Part shown: piece by piece, positions 1 to 8,583 of the stretch
Layout of the letters: every line of letters starts with the position of its first letter
Position numbering within the stretch: position 1 is the first letter of the stretch
NCBI GenBank assembly: GCA_027485695.1
Contig: JAIXQO010000002.1
Location: forward strand, 749,212-813,211
Reading direction: 5' to 3'
Length of the DNA: 64,000 bases
Origin: Pseudomonadota bacterium
GTDB lineage: Bacteria > Bdellovibrionota > UBA1018
Notes under the pieces: generated by a model
What the model was told of the DNA's origin: nothing
The model's database searches: none
What the model saw: the letters and a program-made list of their open reading frames with translations, nothing else
Made by a program: the position numbers and the translations under genes

Positions 1-409
1 CAATCATTTTCTCGAGATCTTCGTCGGTCTCATAGACCTCGTCGATCGACGGCGAACGCATCAAGTAACTGACGATCATTCCAGCCACTTGTTTCAGCGG
101 CTTGATGAAATAGAACCCATTCAGCTCATCGTCGCCGAAACTCGCTCGAACAATCGCGCGGGCCGCCTTGTAAGCGTCGGATTCGGTCATTTGAGCATCA
201 TTGATCTGCTCCGCTTTTGCGCCCATTTTTGCGAGGGCTTTCTCGCGAAGGTCTTCGTCCGTCATGATGTAGGGACCGACCAGCTGATAGACTTCCTCGA
301 AAATTATGCTTCGAAGCCGAGGTGGAAACGCAATGGACTTTTGGTTTTCCAGGCGAGTAGCGATCGTCTTGCAAAGCGTTTTTACATACTCTTTTCGGGT
401 GGGCGTCAT
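1..409 (-). CDS. DUF507-like protein, C-terminus off the window
   Basis: Read directly from the minus strand; the ORF track misses it because the stop lies beyond base 1. It starts at an ATG at 407-409 (MTPTRKEYVK) and stays open for 136 codons to the window edge. The visible protein is soluble and mostly helical, with no signal peptide or membrane segment. Segments such as MIVSYLMRSPSIDEVYETDE recall the DUF507 family, some members of which carry two copies of the domain. No function is established for that family, so none is assigned. The gene lies 98 bases downstream of murJ on the same strand. The open frame is solid; the family call is by eye. Confidence 0.5.
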   Translation of the reverse strand, partial: MTPTRKEYVKTLCKTIATRLENQKSIAFPPRLRSIIFEEVYQLVGPYIMTDEDLREKALAKMGAKAEQINDAQMTESDAYKAARAIVRASFGDDELNGFYFIKPLKQVAGMIVSYLMRSPSIDEVYETDEDLEKMI

Positions 410-507
410 GTTAATTCGAGTCTAGCCTCAAAAGAAAGCAAGAGCGAAGCAGAAAAGCATCGAGTCCATGGTTTTTTTTAGTTTTTTCAGTGCCATGAAC
501 GCCCGTT

Positions 508-2181
508 TTAACGGCGGAATACGCGAGAAAACAGGCGCCCGGCCCGGCTGGCCGCCCAATCGAACGCTTGAGCGGTATCGCGAATTCCCAGCCCTTTGCC
601 GATGACTCCGATCGCCCCGACCCCAATACAAACCTCGGCGCCGACCAAGATCAAGCGAATGGTCGTGCCGCTCGAGACAGCATCTCCGATGAAATGAGTC
701 AGCGCTAAATCCGCTCCGTAAACAACGGCGCCCATAAAACTCGCGACGAACAATTGCTCCAGGAATGCGCGGAAACAAGACCGGATATCGACGTACTCTC
801 GCAAGAGCACAAAAAGATAAGTCGAGTTCACGAACGCAGCGATCGAGGTCGCAAACGCCAGGCCCATCGGTCCGAAATGACCGATCAAATTCACGCCCGC
901 GAAATAAGAGATGAGGATCGTGAACAGACTCGAAACCACCGCCTGCTTGGTTTTGCGAGCGGCATAACAGACGGGCACGAGGATTTTTACCAAGGAGTAA
1001 AACGAGAGTCCTACCGCATAGCCTGCGACCACGCGAGCCGTGGCATGGGTATCGTCCGCATGAAATTTTCCATATTGAAAAAGCAGCGCCACGACCGGAA
1101 TCGAAGTCACCGCTAAGCCCACCGATGCTGGTAAATTCACCGCGAGAGCAAAACGAATGGATTTAGTGAGCGTCTCCCGAGCCTGAGCAACCTCACCGGC
1201 CGCAAGCCTCCGTGAAACCTCAGGCAGAGTAGCAGACGCGAGACTGACCCCAAAAATCCCAATCGGAAATTGCATCAAGCGAAACGCATAGCTGATCCAA
1301 GTAACCGCGCCTGCACCGAGGCCAGTCGCCAGCACGCTATTGATCAGAACGTTTACCTGAGTTGCAGCGAGTCCCACGATACTCGGAAGCATCAGAGCCA
1401 AGATCTCACCGAGCGCTTTTTCTTGGTGCCAAGGCGGAGCATCCGGGAGCTCTTCACGAGTTTCATAACGGTAGCCCGAACGGTACAAACTCGGTAACTG
1501 AGAGAACGCCTGCACGGCGCCGCCCAATACCACTCCGACCGCCATTCCGACGATCGCTTCTACGCCAAATTTCGGAAGCAGCCACGCAAAAAGCAGGCCG
1601 GTCGCGATGGACGTTATATTAAAAAGCGCGGATGCGAACGCCGGGAGAAAAAACTTACCGCAAGCATTCAAAATACCCATGAACGCGGCCGCGAGCGACA
1701 CGAGAGGAAAGAACGGAAACAAAACCTGGGTCATGAGGGTCGTGAGTTTGAATTTCTCCGGTATCTCAGCGAACGACGGCGCGTAGAGTTTGACTAAACC
1801 CTCAGAGAAAAAAATTCCGATGAGCGCGATGACAGAGCCCATGATGAAGAGCGCGCGAAATACGAGGCCGGCTACGCGCCAAGCTCGACGCTCGCCATCC
1901 CTCACCCTCACACGATGAAAGGTCGTGATAAAAGCGGAGCTGAGCGCCCCCTCTGCAAAAAGATCACGCAGCAAATTCGGGATTCGAAATGCGATGTAGA
2001 AAGCGTCGGTAAAATGTCCGGCCCCAAAGAAAATCGCGAACACCTGTTCTCGCACGAGACCAGTAATCCGGCTCAGAAAAGTCGCGGCACCCATGGCGCC
2101 TGCAGATTTAGCTACGGAGTGCGAGCTTGATGACGCCTCTACGCGTCCAGCTTGGCCTCGGGAAAGTTCTTCTTGAGCCAT
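508..2181 (-). CDS. murJ: Lipid II flippase MurJ (MVIN family)
   Basis: Inner-membrane flippase that moves lipid II to the periplasmic face for peptidoglycan synthesis. The N-terminus carries the family signature (LSRITGLVREQVFAIFFGAG, then PNLLRDLFAEGALSSAF), followed by a long series of hydrophobic segments consistent with about 14 helices, the usual MurJ architecture. The track ORF begins at 2289, but an ATG at 2181 (MAQEELSRG) has AAGGA about 8 bases upstream and gives 557 residues, close to the family norm. I chose it. This start overlaps the end of the PHA-like gene by 43 bases, so the two are probably cotranscribed. A basic Ser-rich stretch precedes the first helix. Confidence 0.93.
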   Translation of the reverse strand: MAQEELSRGQAGRVEASSSSHSVAKSAGAMGAATFLSRITGLVREQVFAIFFGAGHFTDAFYIAFRIPNLLRDLFAEGALSSAFITTFHRVRVRDGERRAWRVAGLVFRALFIMGSVIALIGIFFSEGLVKLYAPSFAEIPEKFKLTTLMTQVLFPFFPLVSLAAAFMGILNACGKFFLPAFASALFNITSIATGLLFAWLLPKFGVEAIVGMAVGVVLGGAVQAFSQLPSLYRSGYRYETREELPDAPPWHQEKALGEILALMLPSIVGLAATQVNVLINSVLATGLGAGAVTWISYAFRLMQFPIGIFGVSLASATLPEVSRRLAAGEVAQARETLTKSIRFALAVNLPASVGLAVTSIPVVALLFQYGKFHADDTHATARVVAGYAVGLSFYSLVKILVPVCYAARKTKQAVVSSLFTILISYFAGVNLIGHFGPMGLAFATSIAAFVNSTYLFVLLREYVDIRSCFRAFLEQLFVASFMGAVVYGADLALTHFIGDAVSSGTTIRLILVGAEVCIGVGAIGVIGKGLGIRDTAQAFDWAASRAGRLFSRVFRR

Positions 2182-2456
2182 CGGTCGATTCCTTCGTCGA
2201 TCTTCGAACGGAACGGCAAGGCCAGGAGGCTCAGGTTGGCCTCCAGTCGAACGCAGCCAGGCTCGCAGAAGAGCTGAGCGTTCACCCATTTCGAATCGAG
2301 CTTGAATGTTTTTGCGTCACTGTCTTTACGCAGATCTACCGGACCAAGAGTGCCTTCTTGCGAGGCCTTGTACTTTTCAATGTCGCGATTGATTCGATCA
2401 AAAACTTCGGCGGCATCGACTCCGGGCAACAGAATTTTGCGTGAATATTTCGGCAT
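2139..2456 (-). CDS. PHA-granule-region (polyhydroxyalkanoic acid system) family protein
   Basis: Small soluble protein of 105 residues. The second half (FCEPGCVRLEANLSLLALPF, then a K-I-D-E-G-I-D-R-W helix) matches the pattern of the PHA_gran_rgn family: a short beta region, the L-L-x-x-P-F turn and a C-terminal amphipathic helix. Members are often annotated as polyhydroxyalkanoate system proteins, but their role is poorly defined, and no PHA synthase is visible in this window. The 3' end overlaps the chosen murJ start, suggesting translational coupling. The family call is by eye. Confidence 0.6.
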   Translation of the reverse strand: MPKYSRKILLPGVDAAEVFDRINRDIEKYKASQEGTLGPVDLRKDSDAKTFKLDSKWVNAQLFCEPGCVRLEANLSLLALPFRSKIDEGIDRWLKKNFPEAKLDA

Positions 2457-2470
2457 ACCGAAAAAGTGTA

Positions 2471-2521
2471 GCTAAAACGGGGCCAGGGAGCAATGGTACA
2501 GCGAGGGGCAGCGAGGCAAAG
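2471..2521 (+). repeat. Left imperfect inverted repeat flanking the four-helix-bundle gene
   Basis: Read on the plus strand, this segment (GCTAAAACGGGGC, GCAATGG, GCGAGGCAA in order) matches the reverse complement of 2984-3037 at roughly three quarters of positions with a few small gaps, aligned by eye. It is followed by a further GGGCAATCGGGCAAC stretch that resembles the middle of the right copy. The two repeats lie either side of the S23-like gene. Confidence 0.6.
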
Positions 2522-2578
2522 AGGGCAATCGGGCAACGCGGAGGGCGGAGAAGCATTCGTGAAAGAGTACGCATACCG

Positions 2579-2935
2579 TCACTTTTGCTGCGGCTGAGTG
2601 GCTCGACACAATCGATAAAGTGAACCACCTAGCCGGGACAAGAGTCCATTTAGTTCCGGTTCACTCGCCGGATGAATATCAAAAATTGCTTCGCATTCTC
2701 GAAACGAGCCAAGCGCAATTCTGTAAAATTGATGCCGCTCTTTTTCGCTGCGACGAGCGGAGCCTTCTTTTAAATTAAGCGCAATTGAGGACGAAGCCCG
2801 ATCCAGTTGGTATTTGAGATCAGGAGGAAGCTTGATTTGCCGACAAATTTTTGCGAATTCAACCGCAAGATCATAGGTTCGAAAGCCGGACGAAAAAACA
2901 GGCGGTTGAGAGGTTTGAACTAAAGCATGAGCCAT
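2579..2935 (-). CDS. Four-helix-bundle protein (23S rRNA intervening-sequence protein family)
   Basis: 118 residues with the characteristic S23/IVP pattern: FRTYDLAVEFAKICRQIK, then LKYQLDRASSSIALNLKEG and ARRSEKERHQFYRIALGSFR. Family members are found inside 23S rRNA intervening sequences, as free-standing genes, and as the Avd partner of diversity-generating retroelements. Here it is free-standing, with no rRNA, reverse transcriptase or variable-repeat gene next to it. It is isolated between the PHA-like gene and the biotin-carboxylase-like gene, and imperfect inverted repeats of about 50 bases flank it. The family is thought to bind RNA or nucleic acid; the role here is unknown. Confidence 0.85.
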   Translation of the reverse strand: MAHALVQTSQPPVFSSGFRTYDLAVEFAKICRQIKLPPDLKYQLDRASSSIALNLKEGSARRSEKERHQFYRIALGSFRECEAIFDIHPASEPELNGLLSRLGGSLYRLCRATQPQQK

Positions 2936-2983
2936 AAGGCTTCCGACTAGTGCAATCTTCTAGCCACAACAAGAACACTCACA

Positions 2984-3037
2984 CCTTGCCTCGCTCACTG
3001 CCTGATTGCCCCATTGCCACTATGCCCCGTTTTTATC
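2984..3037 (-). repeat. Right imperfect inverted repeat; encodes the tail of the upstream gene
   Basis: Reverse-complement partner of 2471-2521 (GATAAAAACGGGGC, GGCAATGG, GAGCGAGGCAA in order). Read on the minus strand, it supplies the last dozen codons and the stop of the biotin-carboxylase-like gene (tail KTGHSGNGAIRQ). That tail looks unlike the preceding biotinyl-type fold and may derive from the repeat. Confidence 0.6.
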
Positions 3038-4869
3038 AGTTCAACCTTAGCGAGTTCTTGTCCCAGCGTCACTTGATCGCCTGGTTTTACGTTCCAAGAA
3101 AGTACCTTGACCGGCGATAAAACTGCGTGAGGTACGAGCTGCCCGAGGCTGCGAATCATGACGAGACGTGACTGAGGCGCAATCTGCGCACCTGCCTTCT
3201 CAAAAATGGCGTGGACCTGACCACTCGCAAGCGCTGTGATTGAACGCTCCAGTGTAGTGCCGTTCCCAGCTTCTCCTAACCCGACTCGCCGAACGGAAAC
3301 CGTCCACACACCCACTCGGACGTTCCAGCGTCTTGCGGTCAGTGGATAAAAAGAAAACCGCGTTGGGGGTAAATCGGCGAATCTCACGAGTCCAGACGCA
3401 CCCTCAAAATCACCGACTCGAAACTTCGAATGTTCGCTTAACTCGAGCGGAATTCCACCCTCTTCGACCCATTGGCCGCTCACCACCCAACGGGCTCCGG
3501 GGTCGCCAAATAAACGCGCGGCCAGATCCACCACCTGGCGAAGGAAACTCGACGAGGGCCAAGACTCGGGAATAAATTCCTCGTCAGTAAAACCCGCATG
3601 AAAAAGATTTTCGCGAACGAACGGATGATGAAGGTGCTCAAGCGCAAACTTCTGATTGCTCAATAGCGATCCACTCATCCAGAAACCTTCGAGACGCTTG
3701 GTGGCAAGCTCCAATGCGCGTTTTCGTCCTCGCGCGAAACAGAAAAACTCGCCAATCACTCCAGAGGAATCCGGCATCACGTCCATACCGCTCTGATAAG
3801 GCGTCAGGAGAAATGCTTCGGTCTCTGCATCTTTCCAAACTCGTTCGGGACTCATTTCATGGATGCGGCCCGGAGCCGGTAACAAACGCACCGGATCTTC
3901 TGCATGCAGGCGAATGGAAATTCCCGCCTCGAACGGAAACGGTTCGCTGCGCTTAGGAGTACTCAATAGGCCCATCGAAGCGAGCTGCCACTCAAGAGCG
4001 GAAACTCCCGCCACTTTTTCCCAGAGTGGAAACGCAGCGTTCAATCTCGCCGAACCATCAATCAAATAGAGTCGGTCGGCCTCGGAGAGGAATTCGAGCG
4101 TTCCGATTCCTTCGAATCGAACATGGTTCGCCCACCGCCGCACATACTCCTCTACTCGTCGATGACTGGTGCCATCGAGATCCTGGGCCGGGCAAAACTG
4201 AATGAATCGTTTCCACCGATTTTGGAGCGAGCCATCGACGATCGGGAAAATCGTGATCTCACCTTCGCGATCTCTCGCAAACGGCACGATCCAGTGACGC
4301 GCACTCGTGAGCGTCCGCTCGATGATCGCCGTGGAGTCGCCATAGCGCTCGTCTAGTTGATCGAACCAAAGCGGGAGTTGAGCATGAAGATCTGCTTCGG
4401 AGCGCAGGTGGAGCGTACCGAAGCCGGCGCCCCCCAGAACGGATTTCAAAAGGAGAGGAAATCGTAAGCTATGTTCCGAGATGACTTCGCTGGCTTCTTT
4501 GACGGTGGATACCGGGTCCAGAGTCGCCGCCAGCGTCGGAATATCCAAAGACTGCGCCTGCGTGAGAAAACTGATCTTGTTCTGGTAAAGGCTCAGAAAC
4601 TTGGCTGACGGAGAAACAGGCACCATTCCTAAACTAGCGACCAATGACGGAAACGACGGCCGTTCCGACCAAAAAGAGATGCCAGGATGAACGAAAACTT
4701 CGGCTCCAGATTCCCCCATCGCTCGAAGCGCCGAGACCAATTCACCCTCATCTCGAGGAGTTGGCATCACAAACGTACCTCGACCCAAGCGCTCGAATCC
4801 TTCTCGAATTCGCTCGGCAAGCTCAGCAGGCCCGAATACAACGGCGAGCCGCGGGGTGTGAGTGGACAT
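2995..4869 (-). CDS. Biotin-carboxylase-like protein with degenerate active site and biotinyl domain
   Basis: Resembles a fused biotin carboxylase plus biotinyl domain, as in acyl-CoA and pyruvate carboxylase subunits. The N-terminal and ATP-grasp landmarks are present: HPGISFWSERPSF (usual HPGYGFLSEN), KSVLGGAGFGT (usual KAxxGGGGRGM), GIGTLEFL and the SLQxR strand. The catalytic segment usually read as EMNxRxQVEHPVTE is here DGSARLNAAFPLWE: the Arg is kept, but the Gln and the catalytic Glu are gone. In the C-terminal swinging domain (ALASGQV ... VKPGDQV) the AMKM hairpin position reads SLGQLVPH with no lysine. It is probably not a working carboxylase. The start at 4869 (MSTHTPRL) is preferred to 4890; neither has a strong ribosome site. 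The last residues come from an inverted repeat. Confidence 0.75.
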   Translation of the reverse strand: MSTHTPRLAVVFGPAELAERIREGFERLGRGTFVMPTPRDEGELVSALRAMGESGAEVFVHPGISFWSERPSFPSLVASLGMVPVSPSAKFLSLYQNKISFLTQAQSLDIPTLAATLDPVSTVKEASEVISEHSLRFPLLLKSVLGGAGFGTLHLRSEADLHAQLPLWFDQLDERYGDSTAIIERTLTSARHWIVPFARDREGEITIFPIVDGSLQNRWKRFIQFCPAQDLDGTSHRRVEEYVRRWANHVRFEGIGTLEFLSEADRLYLIDGSARLNAAFPLWEKVAGVSALEWQLASMGLLSTPKRSEPFPFEAGISIRLHAEDPVRLLPAPGRIHEMSPERVWKDAETEAFLLTPYQSGMDVMPDSSGVIGEFFCFARGRKRALELATKRLEGFWMSGSLLSNQKFALEHLHHPFVRENLFHAGFTDEEFIPESWPSSSFLRQVVDLAARLFGDPGARWVVSGQWVEEGGIPLELSEHSKFRVGDFEGASGLVRFADLPPTRFSFYPLTARRWNVRVGVWTVSVRRVGLGEAGNGTTLERSITALASGQVHAIFEKAGAQIAPQSRLVMIRSLGQLVPHAVLSPVKVLSWNVKPGDQVTLGQELAKVELIKTGHSGNGAIRQ

Positions 4870-5016
4870 TTGAGCGAGCTTCAATCGCATCGCAAGAATT
4901 TAACCGATCTCCGTGGCATCGGCGAGAAGTGTTTCCGAGGTCTTCGGTGTGGAATGAACGATATTCCCCCCCGCATCAGTGGTCTTTTCGCGAGAACCTG
5001 CTAGATTGCGCGTCAG

Positions 5017-6270
5017 ATGAAGATTTCCGACGCACTTTCCAAACGATTCGACTCCACCTTAATGAAAAGTATCCTCGAGATACTCGCGGATCAGAAATAC
5101 ATCGAATCCGTGACTGACGTGGAGTCCCCTCGATTTCTCAATCGATCAGTCGTCCCTCACATGAGCGCACTGTCGCAAATGTTCAATCGTCTGGATTCGA
5201 AAGACAAAACAGCGCCTCAAGAACCCGTGGCATCTGGCTTGAAAAACTACTGGCGAGCCGCTCGCAATCCCAAAAACTTCATCCTCGGCTACGTGCTGGG
5301 CTACATGCCGGGGAATGCGATGCGAGTCGCGTCGGTATGGTCAGAATTATTGAGACTCGGTTATACGGGAATTGGCCAAGACGGCCCGATTCGCGCAATC
5401 GAACTGGGAGCCGGCCCGGGATCCGGCGCGATCGGAATTGCACTCGGCGAGTCGTTCTCAAGTGGACCGAAGAAATCGTTCGATTGGACACTGTACGAAC
5501 AAGACCGCGGCATTGGTGAACTCGGAAGCCGTTTCGTCGAACGCGTTCACTCTGACCTGGGCTTAGACGCCCAGGTTCAAGCGGTCCACCGCAAACTCTC
5601 GATCAACGATTTTCTTCAGCCCAAGAACTCGAAACCCGCCGAATTGTTCCTCACCTCTTACTTCATGAACGAACTCGCGGAATCCAGCGAAGAGATCGCA
5701 GAAGCGTTCCTCAAACGTTGGGACAAAGAGCTCGCGACCGAAGCCTTGGTCATCCTGGTCGAACCAGCGCTCAAGGTAGAATCCCGGAAATTGCTCGCAT
5801 TTCGCAAAGCGATCTTGGATCGCCTCGCGCATCGCAAGGGTAGCCGCTATCAAATCTTACTCCCTTGCCTGGGACACCAAGCTTGCGAAGCGCTTGAGAA
5901 CCCGAAGGACTGGTGCCATGAAGAAGTCACTTGGTGGCGTCCGGAACTCACGCGTACCCTTGACCGTCTCGCGGGCCTTGACCGCAAATCGCTGCCTTAT
6001 AGCTACCTGGTGATCGCCAAAACGAATCGATCGATCGAAGAGATCCTTCCAAACGCGTTCCCGTCGCGCAATCGCGTGCATCGACTTGTCAGCCCCGTTC
6101 ATTTCGAGGGCAAAGACTCCGAGTTTTTTGTCTGCGGCGAAGACGGTAAACGACGTGTCCGTTTCCGTACGGACGCGGACCTCGGACGCGGCAGCCTGCT
6201 CGTCGGCGCAGAAATCCGTGGCGAAAAAGAAGCCGGCCGCGTTGATCGCGTCAAGCAGGTCGTTGAATAA
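5017..6270 (+). CDS. Rsm22/METTL17-like small ribosomal subunit methyltransferase family protein
   Basis: 417-residue class I SAM-dependent methyltransferase-like protein. The SAM-binding loop reads ELGAGPGSGAIGIA (about residues 130-143) and a motif IV-like strand reads LFLTSYFMNEL. The later VEPALKV followed by a cluster PCLGHQACEALENPKDWCHE matches the CPHxxxCP...DWCH pattern of Rsm22 proteins. In the mitochondrial homologue this cysteine set is reported to bind an iron-sulfur cluster. Mitochondrial relatives act in small-subunit assembly; bacterial function is less certain. The ATG at 5017 follows GCGTCAG with no clear Shine-Dalgarno sequence. It is transcribed divergently from the biotin-carboxylase-like gene. 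Confidence 0.75.
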   Translation: MKISDALSKRFDSTLMKSILEILADQKYIESVTDVESPRFLNRSVVPHMSALSQMFNRLDSKDKTAPQEPVASGLKNYWRAARNPKNFILGYVLGYMPGNAMRVASVWSELLRLGYTGIGQDGPIRAIELGAGPGSGAIGIALGESFSSGPKKSFDWTLYEQDRGIGELGSRFVERVHSDLGLDAQVQAVHRKLSINDFLQPKNSKPAELFLTSYFMNELAESSEEIAEAFLKRWDKELATEALVILVEPALKVESRKLLAFRKAILDRLAHRKGSRYQILLPCLGHQACEALENPKDWCHEEVTWWRPELTRTLDRLAGLDRKSLPYSYLVIAKTNRSIEEILPNAFPSRNRVHRLVSPVHFEGKDSEFFVCGEDGKRRVRFRTDADLGRGSLLVGAEIRGEKEAGRVDRVKQVVE

Positions 6271-6412
6271 CCATAGCGCGGCCCAACGTTTTGAGACGCA
6301 GCCTGTTCAGAATAGACCTCAATGAAGCGGAAACTTGAGCCCTGGTGCTGAACGCGGTTCGAGGCCTCTACGAGCCTACTCGATCGCTAAAACGGTTGAA
6401 GACTCCGACCTT

Positions 6413-8527
6413 TTAATTGCAGTAGGCGTTCAGGCTCCACCCATCGTTCAAATCCGGGCTACCAGGACATTCCGGAGCATCTCCATTCAATGTCATCACT
6501 TCGATGAAAACATCACCGTCGCCCGTAATGGCCGGAGATGTCCAAAATGTATTTGCGTTACTCAGGTAGCTTCCCCACTCTCCAGGGTGCTGACAATATC
6601 CACCCGCAGTGCTGTTTCCATAATACGAGTATCCCACCCAAGGAGAACTCGCATTCAAATCCCCGGAAACCCGAACCTGGTTTGGCACTTCATAAGGATC
6701 CAACCGAACGTTTATGGTTCTACCTTTTGCGCAAGTGGCAATTTTTATTTTTCCGTATCCATGCAATCCGAGAGCAGAAGAGCTCCCAGTCGTATTCACT
6801 GGAAAACACTGAAAGTTACACGACGTTACTGTAGTCTCGCACTTACAGCCCGGCGAGCCCGGATTCTTGAGCGTCTGACCCGCAGGGCAAGACGTAATCT
6901 CGCATCCTTTTTTCTGACAAAAACATCCTGCTTGTCCCGGATTGATCAAATCCTCTCCCGCAGGGCAAGAGTTCAAAGAACAGAGTGGAGCGCAGTAGCA
7001 GCTCTGCTGTCCTGGGTTTTTCAGTTCCTGCCCACCGGGACATCCCGTGAGAGCACAGCCCACTTTGCAGGTGCAGTCGGAATTTACGCCGTTCGGACAT
7101 TGAGCGTTCGTCAAATTACACGCGCATGAACAAGACGCATCACCTGGATTCTGAAGCGTGTAGTTCGAATTCGGGCAGCTGGAGATTCCACATCCAGCAC
7201 CCGGCAAGCAGGTACAACTATTCGTATCCACACCATTCGCGCACTGAGCATTGGTGAATCCGCAGCGACACGCGCAATTCGATTGCGTTGGATTATCGAG
7301 GACGAAGTTCGGAGGACAACTCGTCAGGCTACAACCACCTCCGCCTTCGCATGCGCAGGAGGCTGAATTAAACGTCTGACCCGAGGCGCAGTTCGCTTGC
7401 GACAGAGTACAACCCGGATCATCGCAGTGACAGGTCGCAGAGTTGAACGTCTGCCCGGCCGTACATTTAGCGGCCTCAATTGCTTGATTACAGTAGAATC
7501 CTTCGCATGAGCAGCTACCCGAATTAAAATTCTTGGAACGATCGTGGCAATACTGCTCGTTGATCGTACAATTGAGTTTACAGTCGCCGCTGTCCCAAAC
7601 GAAATAGTTGTAGTTGTTCTGGATCAGTTCTTCTTTGCATCGGCAGTTACATTTCTTCTTCGGGCCAAACGGTCCAGTACCATCTGGATCTTGATAGCCA
7701 CGCATCCGTGGATGCGAGCAGAACTCACACTGCACGGGAACTTCGCGGGCGGCGGGTGCGGCGGGAGGGATCGGAATCGCACAGCGACCATCCGTTTTGG
7801 TTCCCGAACAGAAACACCAGTCGCTCTGGGGACGATACAAATAACCGGAACAGTAGTTACCCTTGTCCGAACATTTGGAGGCCGGGCAGTTCAGCGCCGG
7901 AGGCGTGCAAGTTTTCTTGGTATTGTCCCAAGTCAAACCCAAGTCATCACAGATGTACTCAGGCTTCTTGGTACAAGCTCGAGTCGTCGAACTCCACTCG
8001 TACCGCTGACTTTTGAGTCCTTTGCAGACTTCTTCCATTCGGTCGAGGACAGTCGTCGCAGAGAGGATCCACGGGATCGACTGTGGGAGTTTGATATAAC
8101 CGAATTTGGAGCTCGATTTACCTTCGGCATGTCCAGCGCCTTGCACTGAATAAACGACTTGAGCGCGGATGTAACTTCCGGTCTCGCACTTGCCCTCTTT
8201 GTCGTTCGGACAATGACTGGTCTTGCGGACGTCAACGTAGATCGGCCAGCGATCGTCCGGGCACTGTGCAGGAGCATTGAGCGAAAGCGCGTCTGCACGG
8301 CGGGTGAAATTAAAATCATAACAACCGTTGAGATTCGTTCCGAGAGCGGGATCGTTGAGGTTCGGAAACGAACCGGCGTAGCCCTCAACCTTGCAGGGCT
8401 TTTCTTTGGTCGCCATCAAACACGCGCGCAAGTCTTCTTCTTCGGCACCCAACGCGTAGCCGTGGAAGCCGAGGCCGATCACTAAGAAACTCAAGAGACT
8501 TGAAAAAACCCTATAGATCACAGCCAA
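6413..8527 (-). CDS. Large secreted Cys-rich protein with tandem Cys modules
   Basis: No family recognised. The N-terminus is a Sec signal (SSLLSFLVIGLGFHGYALGA). Roughly residues 190-560 are dense in cysteine and fall into short modules of two recurring types: one like C-x-x-GQTFNSASCxC, the other like C-x-L-x-x-CPxGQxLxNPGxxxCxC, partly alternating. The C-terminal 120 residues are a non-repetitive domain rich in Gly, Ser, Tyr and Asn. The paired cysteines suggest a disulfide-bonded rod displayed on or outside the cell. The ORF opens with TTG at 8527; GTG two codons later is an alternative. It is convergent with the Rsm22-like gene; the 142 bases between them show no clear terminator. Confidence 0.8.
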   Translation of the reverse strand: MAVIYRVFSSLLSFLVIGLGFHGYALGAEEEDLRACLMATKEKPCKVEGYAGSFPNLNDPALGTNLNGCYDFNFTRRADALSLNAPAQCPDDRWPIYVDVRKTSHCPNDKEGKCETGSYIRAQVVYSVQGAGHAEGKSSSKFGYIKLPQSIPWILSATTVLDRMEEVCKGLKSQRYEWSSTTRACTKKPEYICDDLGLTWDNTKKTCTPPALNCPASKCSDKGNYCSGYLYRPQSDWCFCSGTKTDGRCAIPIPPAAPAAREVPVQCEFCSHPRMRGYQDPDGTGPFGPKKKCNCRCKEELIQNNYNYFVWDSGDCKLNCTINEQYCHDRSKNFNSGSCSCEGFYCNQAIEAAKCTAGQTFNSATCHCDDPGCTLSQANCASGQTFNSASCACEGGGGCSLTSCPPNFVLDNPTQSNCACRCGFTNAQCANGVDTNSCTCLPGAGCGISSCPNSNYTLQNPGDASCSCACNLTNAQCPNGVNSDCTCKVGCALTGCPGGQELKNPGQQSCYCAPLCSLNSCPAGEDLINPGQAGCFCQKKGCEITSCPAGQTLKNPGSPGCKCETTVTSCNFQCFPVNTTGSSSALGLHGYGKIKIATCAKGRTINVRLDPYEVPNQVRVSGDLNASSPWVGYSYYGNSTAGGYCQHPGEWGSYLSNANTFWTSPAITGDGDVFIEVMTLNGDAPECPGSPDLNDGWSLNAYCN

Positions 8528-8583
8528 CGTATCCGCATTTCCAGAGCCGACGATCGAGGCCGCCTCCGTTTGCTTGTTACAGA

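Noticed and set aside
428-496. 22-residue peptide MALKKLKKTMDSMLFCFALAFF between murJ and the DUF507-like gene
   Set aside because: It has a hydrophobic end and lies in a gap, but has no ribosome site and is too short to judge.
2995-3060. Reading VELIKTGH as a degenerate AMKM biotin site
   Set aside because: The swinging domain aligns better with its second half ending at KVEL, and the KTGH codons fall inside the inverted repeat.
6335-7129. 264-residue plus-strand ORF over the Cys-rich gene
   Set aside because: Arg/Ser-rich antisense translation of Cys repeats; the minus-strand frame has a signal peptide and modular repeats.
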